A stretch of 64,000 nucleotides of DNA from Lucinisca nassula. Taxonomy: Eukaryota; Mollusca; Bivalvia; Lucinida; Lucinidae. Shown here piece after piece: positions 52,720-63,589 of this stretch. Within the stretch, counting starts at the first letter, position 1. The number at the start of each line of letters is the position of its first letter. Below the pieces are notes generated by a model that saw only the letters and a list, made by a program, of their open reading frames with translations, was not told the origin of the DNA and did not search any database. The translations under genes were made by a program, and so were the position numbers. The DNA lies in assembly GCA_963580285.1 (NCBI GenBank), contig OY757025.1, positions 122,594,742-122,658,741 of the forward strand, written 5' to 3'.

Positions 52720-52972
52720 CATTACGAAAACACACCTATATGATTATTACCCCCTTGAACCCCACTTGTATATAGTAAAACTGGGGTTTACAGGGGTATA
52801 CCTTATTTTTCTTGTTTCTGCTGTAAAATACAGATTGTGGGTACTTGTTAGAACCCACAATCTATATTTTGAGCAGAAATAAGAAAAATACCACAATTTT
52901 TCATCTTAAAATTTTCGTTTTTTTTCGGCGGTAAAGTCTACAATGTATTTGTGTAGGTGTGTTTTCGTAATG
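52720..52972. mobile_element. MITE M1 with core deletion
   Basis: Ends CATTACGAAAACACACCTAT and TAGGTGTGTTTTCGTAATG are inverse. The core palindrome is lost: GGTACTTGTTAGAACCCACA joins the two arms. Confidence 0.85.
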
Positions 52973-53310
52973 CTGACGAAAACGCCCAAAGGCTCCTTAT
53001 AAAGTTAATATAAACTCATCAACTGCGACCGACAAATCAACATGGCGGGCCGTTCAGTTACAATGACGTTGTTACACAGTAACCGTCTGACTTCATCATA
53101 GAACTCTGAAACGCTACGTTCAGGGCGATAACGTTACGTCACTCAACGTAACGTAAACAAAGCAAGGCCCATCTTGTAATATCAAAAGCTCAACATCCAT
53201 ATTCAAACAACACGTGAATTTCATGATTTGAACATGGGTTTTGTTGTATGAGCACCGCTTTCGATCCATTTGACAACGACTTCGAATAGCCATGCGCATA
53301 GGTATTTATG
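52973..53310. other. No feature recognised
   Basis: Contains several ACGTTACG/AACGTAACG words; no exon signal. Confidence 0.45.
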
Positions 53311-53480
53311 CACGAGTTGAGGTTTTACGTCCCCGTCGTCACCTTTTTGCCATTTTGGAGACATTGCTTCCAATTACGTGGGACTTTTACCCGATATTTA
53401 GATGAAATGACATCTCGAGCCCTACCGCTCAAACAAAATAAATTGGTATATATGAAGGGTCCGACTCCTACCACTTTGCT
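53311..53480 (-). mobile_element. SINE-A 3' half, cut by MITE M2
   Basis: GTTGAGGTTTTACGTCCCC to CCTACCACTTTGCT. The 5' half does not resume after the MITE. Confidence 0.7.
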
Positions 53481-53747
53481 TGATGATAACACATCCGTGA
53501 GAATTCGTGCATTTTTTCATATCTCCAAAATGACCATTTTCCTGATGAAATTCCGTGATATTTTTTCTTAAATACTGCAAACATAGGTTGTACGTGCTTG
53601 TTAGAACCTCCGGTTCTAACAAGTACCCACATCTTTTGTCTTGGAGAGGAAATAAGAAAAATAATGTATACCCTCGTAAACCCCACTTTTCTCTATTTAA
53701 AGTGGTGTTTAGGGGTATGTGCATTTCACGGACTTGTTCACGTGATG
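53481..53747. mobile_element. MITE M2, full length
   Basis: GATGATAACACATCCGTGAG to TTTCACGGACTTGTTCACG. The core is shortened (AACCTCCGGTT). Confidence 0.85.
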
Positions 53748-53950
53748 CTGTCCAACCTTCAACTTATTGAATAATTGACATCAAACTAAACATATTAACT
53801 GCTGTCTTGTTGACATATTTACCATTGTTTGTTTCTAGGGCATATACGATGCTGCGTTAAATCATTACAATATGTTGAATAAATCAAGCAAAAATATCAT
53901 ATATAGTTTCAGAACATATGAAATGAAAACTGACAGGAAGGATAGCAAAT

Positions 53951-54160
53951 AAAGTAAAATTCCTAAATTAAGACCACCTTTGGGACTGTTCAAAAGTGGT
54001 CTTTAAGACCACTTTTGAACAGTCTCAAAGGTGGTCCCTGATCAGAGGACATTTAATACAGAAAAACATGAAGAAAGATTAAGTGCAGCCTACTAAATAA
54101 GCTTTTCAAAGCAGAATTAGTCTTAATTTTAGGTGATCTTAATAGCGGAAGCTCACTGTA
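53951..54160. mobile_element. Hairpin element H, full length
   Basis: AAGTAAAATTCCTAAATTAA to CTTAATAGCGGAAGCTCAC, with a perfect GGGACTGTTCAAAAGTGG hairpin at the left. Confidence 0.8.
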
Positions 54161-54297
54161 TATCATATCACGGTACATATAAACTCAACAATCATAAATA
54201 GGCTATAATAATATTTTTCTTTAGAATCCCATTTATTTCTTACAATTCTTCTACTCATTGGGAATGATTTTCGTATTTCTTTTTTTACTTTCAAACA

Positions 54298-54655
54298 AAT
54301 CAAAGCACTGACAGTACTGGTGGGTCGATTGTCTTTGTGGCTAACTGGAAAAATGGTCCTGGACTGACACTTAAGATGTTTCGTTTAACCTCTAAATTCC
54401 AGTTTGTAAATAAAACAGTGCAGACCCTGATCAGACGCCGCGTTTTGCGGCGTCTGATCTGAGTATACACTGTTTACCAATGACACAGTACACGAGCCCA
54501 GTCCATATTTTACTTTTTTTACACAGCGCTCTGACGTCACGGGGAGACGACTAAGCTACGATGTAAAAAAAACGGTACCTAGAATTTGTACATTGTCAGC
54601 GATAGTCAGATGGACAAAAGCAGGCGGGAAGCTTCTTTAGTTACAAACTTTGAGT
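54298..54655. mobile_element. Element L, copy 2
   Basis: Parallel to 49347-49722. Hairpin CAGACGCCGCG TTTT GCGGCGTCTG. Contains TGACGTCACGGGGAGACG, as copy 1 does with small changes. Confidence 0.75.
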
Positions 54656-55062
54656 AGATTGGCAAACAATCGAGAGAAAATTCTATCTTATTTATTGTTT
54701 TCTTCAGTAGCCCATGCCTTCTACTCAGTGGCTTGGAAACAAATCAATTTCCAAATTAAGGGATTTTCAGTTTTCTTTTGTAACTTTGAAACAACCAATC
54801 TGTGTTGTTTGCCAGTGAGTCTTATAATGGATGTTAGGCACATATGAGACGGGTGACAGCTGTTTCTAGGTCTCTCAGCTGTCAACTTAAAGTACAATGA
54901 GCAAGTTTATCATATTGACCAATTTCCTCGATTATTTTCCATCAAGGTGTCGCGTACTTTGCGTCACTGGGGTGTCCAGCTGATAATATGTTGTCCTTGT
55001 AGCAGGTAAGGGTAGAGGGCGGAGGTTGTTACTTGCATTTATCATATCACATCGCGTCTGAG
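54656..55062. other. No feature recognised
   Basis: The 65-codon frame starting at 54650 has no motif and no splice signal. Confidence 0.4.
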
Positions 55063-55470
55063 AGTGTAATAACGCCATGTATTATTTTCGATAATCCACT
55101 AGTTGATTAAATATGCAAATTAGCTAGATACGTCCCGTAACGTTACATGTACGACGGCTTTAACGACGTCGCGTTTACTAACGGCGGAATATTGGCATTT
55201 TTTTTGCAAACAATCGTGAATAAAATGCTTTTTAATGTCACATGATAAACAGAACCTTGCATTCGTGCTCATGTATCATTGAATTTGTTTAACTCGTTGA
55301 GGAAAAGGGATAAAATGCTCGGCACAGCCTCGCATTTTATCCCTTTTCCTCAACTCGTTTAATAAAGTCAATAATACATGAACACTCATGTAAGATCCTC
55401 TATTTATTTTGTTTCTTCACCCATTAAATCTTCTCTTTCTACCCTATCATCTCCTCTACTGTCCACAAGG
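55063..55470 (+). mobile_element. Element P, copy 1, with a 23-bp perfect hairpin
   Basis: GTGTAATAACGCCATG, ATATGCAAATTAGCTAGATA, CCCGTAACGTTACATGTACG and the hairpin GTTGAGGAAAAGGGATAAAA (55296-55318 with 55332-55354). An inverted copy lies at 63590-64000. It carries an octamer motif ATGCAAAT. Confidence 0.8.
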
Positions 55471-55520
55471 GTTGATGAACACAATAAATACATCAATTTA
55501 ATAAAAGGTTGGAGGATCTC

Positions 55521-55579
55521 TCACACGAGTGGCCATTTCATATGAAATTATGTTTCATTTGAAATGGCCACTCGTGTGA
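55521..55579. repeat. Hairpin CACACGAGTGGCCATTTCA
   Basis: The 19-bp arm and its inverse TGAAATGGCCACTCGTGTG enclose a TATGAAATTATGTTTCATT loop that also folds. Confidence 0.85.
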
Positions 55580-55749
55580 TTTTCTTTTTACCATAGGGCT
55601 ATTATTTTGGTATTTTCTGCTTAGCAAATTTATGTAAGCTTCTACAGAAAGGATGACGTTGTCAATGACTTTTCGGTGACATTTCGGGACGTTACAACGT
55701 GATACTACACACGTTACTTACGGAACTCTCACAGTTAAACATATATTAA

Positions 55750-56042
55750 TTTGTTTGATTTAAGGTTTAACGTCCCCGTCAACTCTGTATTGGTCATTTT
55801 GGAGACGTTGCTTCCAATTTTGTGGAACTTTTACCCGACATCGACATGAAATGACAGCTAAAGCCCTGTCGCTCAATGAAACCAATAGGGTTTATAAGCA
55901 TGTGCGGTCCGACTCGCACCGCTTTGCCTGGGCAGGTTTAGATACTCTAAGCGGTTTACCAGTACTCGTGTGCGGTCGGATTCAGCTCTGCGTGGAAGCA
56001 TCATGCAGCCAATCTATTTCTTCAAGCCCCGCTGGGCGGGGA
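55750..56042 (-). mobile_element. SINE-A, full length, with target duplication
   Basis: TTGTTTGATTTAAGGTTTAA to CCCCGCTGGGCGGGGAC. AACATATATTAA before and AACATGTATTAA after form a 12-bp duplication with one mismatch. Confidence 0.9.
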
Positions 56043-56105
56043 CCATGAACATGTATTAAACGAACACTTACGATAACTCACTCAGGTGTCTAAAATCTCG
56101 AGAAT

Positions 56106-56387
56106 CATCACGAAAACACGCCTATGTAATTTTGACCCCCTTGAATCTCACTTTTATATAGTGAAACTGGGGTTTTCAGGGTTAAGCCTTATTTTTCTTA
56201 TTTCTGTCCTAAAATATAGATTGTGGGTACTCTTTAGAACCGCCTCACCGAGGCGGTTCTATAGAGTACCCACAATCTATATATTGAGCGGAAATAAGAA
56301 AAATATCATAATTTTTCCACTTGAATGTTTCATTTTTTTTCGGCTGTTAAGATTACAATGTATTTGTATAGGCGTGTTTTCATAATG
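56106..56387. mobile_element. MITE M1, full length
   Basis: CATCACGAAAACACGCCTAT to TATAGGCGTGTTTTCATAAT, core GAACCGCCTCACCGAGGCGG. Confidence 0.9.
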
Positions 56388-56406
56388 TTAAGTTTTTGAT
56401 ATTTCC

Positions 56407-56738
56407 GAATAAAGATTGTATTCTATGTTTTGGAGCGAAACTAAGAATAATAATAGTAAAAAACCCATAAAAAACCCGTAAACCCCACTTTTCTAAAATT
56501 GAGTTTTGAGGGGTGTCATTAAACTGATTTGTTAACCTGATGAATTTTACATGTGGCGGTTCTAACGAGCGTCACAATGTATTTTTGGACTAGAAATAAG
56601 AATCACATTACGATAACACGCCTATACGAATGCATTGTAAAAAAAAAAAAAAAAAAAATAAGATGAGAAACTGTGATTTTTTTTCTTATATCTGGTCAAA
56701 ATGTAGATTATGGATACCCGTTAGAACCGCCTCATCGA
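56407..56738. mobile_element. Broken M2 half and M1 half
   Basis: 56407-56540 is an M2 right half (ends GATTTGTTAACCTGATG). 56605-56738 is an M1 left half (CATTACGATAACACGCCTAT to GAACCGCCTCATCGATAGG), with an inserted A run at 56640-56660. Confidence 0.65.
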
Positions 56739-56744
56739 TAGGCA

Positions 56745-56887
56745 GTTGTCCCTCCTCGTCGTCGTCGTCGTTGTCGTCTGACGTCGTATGGCGTCAACAC
56801 TTTCAAACCACATCTCCTCTGAAGCCACTGGGTCGATTGGGCCCAAAATTCATCTGTAGCATCCTTGGGCTGGCGGATTGACAGTGT

Positions 56888-56930
<43 letters not shown>

Positions 56931-57620
56931 TATATAAAATTCGGCTCATTAGTTTGGTCGCTATGGCAACTTAGAGACTCCATAGACTTCTAACGGGGTA
57001 CATTGAAAAACGGCATTTACTGCCTCTGCAGAAATCATAAGTTCTATGAGGCTGAGAGTTTATGGAAATATTCACCATATTTGCCCTTACAGGTTTTGTG
57101 TATTTTATGAAATTCGGCTCTTTAGTCGGGATGCTTTGGCAACTTAGATTTTCCATAGACTTATAATGGAAAAATTGAAAAAAATGGCATTTGCTGCCAA
57201 ACCCAAATGTCCGATAAGCAATCTATTACCTGCCATATGATTTTAGGCATATTGCTCATTTCTACTGGTTGCCATGGAAACCAAAATAACAAAAAAATAG
57301 AAAAAAAAATACTTAGATATCATCTCCTCAGAAACCATTGCTCTATGTAGCTGAGAGTTTAAGGAAATATTCACAATATTTGCCTTTACAGGTTTTATGT
57401 TTTTATTTTATGAAATTCGGCTCTTAGTTTGGTTGCTATGGCAACTTAGAGTTTCCACTGACTTTTATACGCGAAGATTTAAAAATGGCATTTACTGCCA
57501 CGACTTCGGACGAAACTTTCATAGAAATGTTCCATAAGTAATCTGCCATCTGCCATATGATTTAGGCCTATTTACTGGTTGTCATGGAAGCCAAAATGAA
57601 AATAAAATATGTTAATGCAT
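56745..57620 (+). repeat. Array of diverged units with GAAATTCGGCTC words, opened by a CGTCGT microsatellite
   Basis: CCTCGTCGTCGTCGTCGTTG, then a (TG)n run at about 56885-56928, then GGTTTTGTGTATTTTATGAA, TTGCTATGGCAACTTAGAG and GGCATTTACTGCC recurring near 56938, 57109 and 57413. GTTGCTATGGCAAC resembles the X-box palindrome, which may be chance. Confidence 0.65.
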
Positions 57621-57639
57621 GAAAAACCATGGCTGTTCT

Positions 57640-58023
57640 CTATAATAAACCGTCGCATATTTTTGACATCCAATCAGACGTCGCGTTACATGTACATACG
57701 TAAGTGCATTAAACTTATAATTCATTGTCTCACTGTCACTCAAAATGATTATTTAAAGATTTGACACTTTGGAATCTTGCTTACTAATACGTCGCATCTT
57801 AAATAGAAGTCTAATAGCTTTCCCAGAATGTCTTGTTGTCAAAATTTACGAGTCTGCCAGTTTATGTAAATGTCTAAAGATGCAGAATGTTTATTCAATT
57901 AGGACGTCCTTGCTGTCCTTGTGTTTACATAAATATGTAGGATCTTGAAAGCTAATGGAAACAGGGGGAAACAATTTGCATAATGCGTCAGCTCTCTTGC
58001 AGCTAATTAGAGGATAAAACACG
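57640..58023. other. No feature recognised
   Basis: AT-rich; GCATGAAAAACCATG also occurs at 44541, so a small dispersed repeat may be present. Confidence 0.4.
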
Positions 58024-58305
58024 TCATTACGACAACACACCCGTGCGACATAGTGCATTTTTTCACATCTCCAAAATGGCTACTTTTCTGGAGAAAAATC
58101 TGTGATATTTTTCTTATTTATACGGCAAACATATATTGTTGGTGCTCGTTAGAACCGCCTCATTGAGGCGGTTCTAACGAGTCCCAACAACCTATGTCTT
58201 GGAGCAAAAATAAGAAAAATAATGTATACGCCCGTGAACCCCAGTTTTCTCTATATAAAGTGGGGTTTATGGGGATGTTCATTTCACGGACTTGTTCACG
58301 TGATG
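58024..58305. mobile_element. MITE M2, full length
   Basis: CATTACGACAACACACCCGT to TTTCACGGACTTGTTCACG, core GAACCGCCTCATTGAGGCGG. Confidence 0.9.
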
Positions 58306-58367
58306 TGAATTTGACGGAATAACAGCAACACGTCTTTATGTTATAGCACATCATGTGTCAGAGGCTA

Positions 58368-58648
58368 TTGTTTGATTTGAGGTTTAATGTGCACTTCAAC
58401 ACTATTTTGGTAATTTTGGAGACGTTGCTTCCAATTGTTGGGACTTTTACTCGACATTGCAATGGAATGTCATCTAACTGCTCCCAAATGAAACCAATAG
58501 GGTTTATGTTCATGGACGGTCCGACTCACACCTTTTTGCCCTTCTAGGCGGTTTACATGTACCGGTGCTCATGCGTGGTCGGTTTCTGCTCTGCGTGGAA
58601 GCATCATTCTGTCCAGTCTATTTCTCCAAGCCCCGATGGGTGGGGGCC
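58368..58648 (-). mobile_element. SINE-A with 14-bp target duplication
   Basis: TTGTTTGATTTGAGGTTTAA to CCCCGATGGGTGGGGGC. TCATGTGTCAGAGG before and TCATGTGTCATAGG after. Confidence 0.9.
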
Positions 58649-58689
58649 TCATGTGTCATAGGTGATTAAATAGCTGCACATTGACCATA

Positions 58690-58948
58690 GATTGTGTTTA
58701 AACAACAACAACAACAACAACAACAACAGCAACAACACAAGCATCAACAACAAACCATCAGTATTAGCAGCAAGAACAGTAACAACAACATCCATTAATT
58801 AATTCCGTCATAGCAATGTGAATTAAACATGTCTTTTGTGCCATCTCATCAGGATCAGCACTGTTTGCCTTATTATCGATGATTTTGAAAAACAAAACCA
58901 AAAAAAAAAAAAAAAAAAAAACAACAAAAAAAAAAAAAAAAAAAAACA
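58690..58948. repeat. AAC microsatellite and A-rich tracts
   Basis: (AAC)n at 58700-58740 and A runs at 58898-58945 flank a short AGCACTGTTTGCC word from the K/L hairpin arms. Confidence 0.8.
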
Positions 58949-59048
58949 AACAAACTGATTTCGACAAAAACACTTCTTTCAACGCATCGATATGCTATAA
59001 TTCAAGGCTAGAAGAGTCCACATGGGTAACTTATGAGTGAAAGAGTTT

Positions 59049-59315
59049 CATTATAAAAATACGCCTGAACAAATGCATTGTACATATTACCGCCAACAAT
59101 AATGAAGAACATTCTAAGATGTAAAATTTTGACATTCTTCTTATTTCTGCACAAAACATTGATTGTGGGTCCACGTTAGAACCGCCTCATCGAAGCGGTT
59201 CAAACGAGTACCCACAATCTATATTTTAGAGCAGGTATAAGAGAAACAAGGTTCGCTGCTACAAATCCCAGTTTTACATAAAATGCAAAAATTATATAGG
59301 CATGTTTTCGTAGAG
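59049..59315. mobile_element. MITE M1, diverged
   Basis: CATTATAAAAATACGCCTG to TATAGGCATGTTTTCGTAG, core GAACCGCCTCATCGAAGCGG. Confidence 0.75.
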
Positions 59316-59574
59316 AATAAACTGTCACAAAGCGAATTTCAATTCCGCAAAAGGTGTAACATTGTTTGCACCATCTCATCAATAAACACTTTCTCGTGTT
59401 AATTGCGTTTCTAAAAACGTGCAACATTGTCATCACAACAATTAACACATTCACGTGCTAATTAGCTCAGCTGCGGATGGGATAAAGAAATGAAATTCCA
59501 GTTTATGATCTGACAAGAAATGTTCCTTTTTAAGAACAAGTTTTAAATCGTGAACAGTAGGCTAAAACGTCAAT

Positions 59575-59667
59575 ATACCGAAAACCCCTTTAAACCCCAC
59601 TTTATTAAAAATGTTGGATTTACAAGGTCATTCATTATTTTCTTTTTATTTGCTAAAAAATAGATTG
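59575..59667. mobile_element. MITE fragment
   Basis: CCCCTTTAAACCCCACTTTA and AAATAGATTGTGGGTT are the left half of an M element, ending where family B begins. Confidence 0.55.
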
Positions 59668-60310
59668 TGGGTTAAAAGGATTAAATCTGTGATGGCCATC
59701 GCGGATCTGGTGGATAGCGGGGTAATCGTGGTGTTTCCGCGGAGTTTATGTTGGTTGGTGCCGGATGCGAAGTCTCTGGTCGGGCCCATCGGAGTCTAAC
59801 TCTTGGTTTTCTTTTGCTCCAGCATTTCAGTGGTTTCTTGCTGTCAAGTCCTCACCGTTGTTTCATCTCTGTGGTTGATTGATTATTTTTGTTCACGGAG
59901 ATGTTGCACTGATGAGTTAGGAGGCCTTCATGCGGACTGAACAAATAATTTGTCTAAATCGCGACGGAAGTAAGGGCGAGGATTGTGGCCACGTAAAATC
60001 GATTTAAGCCCCCCCCCCCCCCCCCTCCCCCCAGTGGAATTGGTTGTCACTGACCGTTCCAAGGCGGTTCTTCTGTCGCGATTTGTTTTTGTTATGGTTT
60101 GTCTTTGGGTGTTTGTGTCGCTGGTGTTGTTTTATTTTGGATATACTATTGGCCATTTTGTGGGAAAGTAACTGTCCTTTTTGCTTTCCACTATAGATGT
60201 TTCCATTAGGGTCTGTTGCTTCATGTTTGTGTTTCTTTCCCTTTGTTATCTCTGATGGGAGCTGTGGGTTGATTGTATTGATTCCTGATCATTGCCTCCA
60301 CTTCTATTTT
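59668..60310 (+). mobile_element. Family B, longest copy
   Basis: Extends about 100 bp further 5' than other copies (GGCCATCGCGGATCTGGTGG) before the shared GTCGGGCCCATCGGAGTC. It ends TGCCTCCACTTCTATTTT. The extra part probably lies nearer the ORF stop in the source element. A C run at 60008-60027. Confidence 0.8.
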
Positions 60311-60997
60311 ATACAGGAATAAAATTGATTGTCTGCGTAATTCTCGTTCTTTTTTTTTTCGCCTAAGAGGGCGTGGCTACCTTTGAAATGATAATAACTG
60401 TAAATGGCGCAGTCCAGATCTGTAAAAAAAGTACAAACTATTGCATAATGTTACCTTTTTGAACCTCTAATGGGACAGGAAAATCGGTTAACTGTGACAT
60501 GTGACTTCATTAACATTATCATAGCCAACACAGGTATTCAAAGGGGTTACATTTTTTAACGCTCTGAAAGTACTGTATTCCTATTTCGTATGAAATGTTT
60601 GAAAAAAAGAGCAAAAGAGGCTATTCAGACTAAGTGAATGCGAAGAGTATATCAGTAGTAGGCAAAGCAAATATTTGATGAGCAGGCGGATGTTAGTCTT
60701 CACTTACCATAATGTATAATGTTTTGAAGACAAGATCGGAGATTGAAGCGTTTCTCTAACAATCTATCATAGTTTGTCCGCGGGCCATTCAACATTTAAT
60801 GAGAATTATTTGCGTTCCGCCATAAATGTTGCATTGACCGGTTTTATCGGTATCATACTAGTCTGTATTTATTACGCGTTATTATTATTGTTATTGTTTC
60901 ACCATCTTAGTGAAATGAAAATAAATAAAAAAGAATAGACTTACTTTTTGACTGACCCTCTTACATGTACATGTATGCATAGGATTGTGTCAGACGA
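60311..60997. other. Unassigned; decayed N fragment
   Basis: 60645-60715 (ATGAGCAGGCGGATGTTAG, TCTTCACTTACC) looks like a mutated N hairpin. Nothing else recognised. Confidence 0.4.
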
Positions 60998-61276
60998 CAT
61001 CATGATAACAAATCCGTGAAACGAAGACCCCTCTAAACCCCACTTTATATAGAGAAAAGTGGGGTGTAAGGGGGTAAACATTATCTGCCTTATTTTAGCT
61101 CAAAAACATAGATTGTGGGTACTCGTTAGAACCGCCTCAATGAGGCGGTTCTAACGAGTACCCACAACCTATGTTAAAAGCAGAAATAAGAAAGATGTTA
61201 AAATTTTTACCTAATATTCGTCACTTCTGACACCATGTTGGACGCCATTATTTCACACGGACATGTTTTCCTAATG
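60998..61276. mobile_element. MITE with intact core, mixed ends
   Basis: CATCATGATAACAAATCCGT and ATGTTTTCCTAATG ends; core GAACCGCCTCAATGAGGCGG with GGGTACTCGTTA on both sides. Confidence 0.8.
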
Positions 61277-61713
61277 AAGAAGACAACTGAACGCTGAGAA
61301 CCCATATAAAATAATACAAAAATCAAATAAAAACTATAAAAACGTGAAAGTATAAAAAAAAAAAAATCAAAAAATAAAATGCAAACAACCAACAACACAA
61401 AATATTATCATGTTTTTATTTTTTTTCTGTAAACTTTATACATAAAATCCGCACTTGAAGACAAAAAAAAAAAAAAAGAAATATAAAAGTTTATGTATTA
61501 ATCCATTGAGGCTCTAACCTGTGATCTTTCGGTTACGAGTTCATACATGTACACAAAACCGTTCGACCATAAGAACATCCCTGTGCAATTGTCAAAAGTA
61601 AAGATAGTCACCAGTATATTATTGGTGGTTACCCTGACTAACCTAGACGAAATAAACTCGACTATGCAAATGCAAAGGTTAGCGAACTTCCCTCTCGGGC
61701 GAAAAAAAAAAAC

Positions 61714-61744
<31 letters not shown>

Positions 61745-62210
61745 CAACAACAACAAATAAAAAACAAAAAAAAAAAAAAAAAAACGCAGAATACCTGTCC
61801 TCACCTTTGTCTCAAGTAAATAAGACAAACGCAGCAGATCAGCGGTGGATACAAATTTTAATTGTTTTTCAAGTCTCAGGTTTACAAACATGTAAACAAC
61901 AAGAGAATTATATTGAAATATAAGAAGCATGTACGCCGCTACATTGCGATGGCTGGCAGTGGGACGTAGCGCCGTATCAGCCGCGAAAACGCGGCGGGCC
62001 AAAGAACTAGACCGCGGCGTTGCGCGGGTTCAAAACGATTTGCGGCGGATGTACTGTATTTCTGCTCGAAAACATAGATTGTGAGTTCTCATGGTAAGAC
62101 AATGCAGCATTTGGCTTCTACGGCATGTAATCGCCTGAGGGAAGTTTTGACATTTCAAAATCTAAGAAATAATCAAACGAAAATGTCTTGCAGGCATTTG
62201 TAAGTCGAAT
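61277..62210. other. Unassigned, with A-rich tracts
   Basis: A/CAA tracts at 61709-61785 dominate. 62050-62100 is a short M fragment (CTGCTCGAAAACATAGATTG). No gene recognised. Confidence 0.45.
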
Positions 62211-62214
62211 ATGA

Positions 62215-62449
62215 GCCAGCGCCCGACAAAACTTACAATAAGACATGTGCGCCAGTCGAAGACTTAGATCAGCCTGCGCATCAATATAGTCTAACCATAC
62301 ACTTCTCTTGCTGCATGAAGGAGTATTGGACCCTTAGCGACCCTTAGAGCGCCCAACGAAGACTCTGATCAGACTGCGCGGATGCGCAGGCTGATCTGAG
62401 TCTTCGTTGGGGCGCACATGTCTTATTGTAGGTTTTGTCATGCGCTGGC
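62215..62449. mobile_element. MITE N, full length, 39-bp terminal inverted repeats
   Basis: 62215-62253 (GCCAGCGCCCGACAAAAC...) and 62411-62449 match inversely at 36 of 39 positions. The centre is CGAAGACTCTGATCAGACTG, CGCGGATGCG and the inverse arm. Confidence 0.9.
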
Positions 62450-62668
62450 CAATATATAATGTTCCTGTTCCGGTGAAAATATACTTTAGGAAATGTAATT
62501 TCGAATGGTAATTTCGTACAGAAATGGACGTTGTTTCTTCATAATGTGCTTTTGAAACAGCCATTTGCATGGTCGGTTTTGTCTTGTTGGCACGAGCCCA
62601 GTTTCACAAGAGATTATCATACGGCTTGTTCATACTATTCCCTATATCATTCCGCGGGCTGGTGTGTG

Positions 62669-62860
62669 TCACGATAACATATCCGTGCGCTAAAATGGCA
62701 ATTATCGTATTTCTAGAATTTCTTATTTGTAGTCTAAATATAGATCGTGGGTGCTCGTTAGAACCGCCTCAATGAGGCGGTTCTAACGAGTACCCACAAT
62801 CTATGTAATAAGGCGGTTCTAACGAGTAGCCACTGTCTATGTTTTAGAAAAAAATAAGGA
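62669..62860. mobile_element. MITE M with extra core arm
   Basis: TCACGATAACATATCCGTG start, core GAACCGCCTCAATGAGGCGG, then a second AAGGCGGTTCTAACGAG arm. Confidence 0.75.
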
Positions 62861-62867
62861 AACGAAT

Positions 62868-63272
62868 TTGTTTGATTTGAGGTTTAACGTCCCCGTCAAC
62901 ACTATAGGTCATTTTGGAGACGGTTGCTTCCAATTTTGTGGGACTTTTACCCGACACTGAGATAAAATGACATCTCAAGCCCTGCCGCCCTTGAAACCAA
63001 TAGAGTTTATATGCATGGACGGGCCGATTCACATCACTTTTCCTGGGCAGGCTTAGTTTCCATTATGGCCTGGTCGCTTCATGTTTGTGTTTCTTTCCCT
63101 TTAGTATCTTTGATGGGTGGAGTAAGTTAATTGTATCGATTCCTGATCTTTGTTTCACTTCTACTTAGAACTTCTAAACAGTTTACCAGTACTCATATGC
63201 TGTCGGATTCAGCTCTGCGTGGAAGCATCATGCAGCCCAATCTATTTCTTCAAGCCCCTATGGGCGGGGGCC
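62868..63272 (-). mobile_element. SINE-A interrupted by family B
   Basis: The A 3' half 62868-63050 ends GGGCAGGCTTAG, family B follows (63051-63168), and A resumes at AGAACTTCTAAACAGTTTAC. AAGGAAACGAAT before and AAAGAAAACTAAT after look like a target duplication. Confidence 0.85.
63051..63168 (+). mobile_element. Family B, strongly 5' truncated
   Basis: TTTCCATTATGGCCTGGTCG to TTTGTTTCACTTCTACTT. It has the same 3' joint with SINE-A as the 21352-21673 copy but a different 5' joint. Confidence 0.8.
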
Positions 63273-63279
63273 AAAGAAA

Positions 63280-63545
63280 ACTAATGAATAACCCTAAAAC
63301 CCCAACTTTTCTCTATATACCTGGGGTTTATAACAAACGGTTATGCAAATGCCATTCTTCCCGTAGCTCTTGGGAGAAAAAGATTGGGTTGAATGGTGCT
63401 TTCACGCAGAGCTGAAACCGACCGAACATTTGACTATTGGTACGTAAACCGTTTTTAATGGAAAGTGGGGCGAGTTGGACCATTCCTGCTTGTAACTGAT
63501 TCGTTGCGTTTGAGTTAACGCCACGTCAACACTTGTAGGCCGTTT
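63280..63545. repeat. MITE and SINE-A fragments
   Basis: 63280-63335 (ATAACCCTAAAACCCC...) is an M fragment. 63380-63545 has SINE-A words in mixed order (CACGCAGAGCTGAAACCGAC, then GTTAACGCCACGTCAACAC). Confidence 0.5.
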
Positions 63546-63589
63546 AATGTCGTCTACCAGATACATGTACAGGGAGTAAAGTGATAAAA

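Noticed and set aside
56945..57450. X-box (GTTGCTATGGCAAC) as ciliary gene regulation
   Set aside because: It recurs as part of a tandem repeat and no gene follows.
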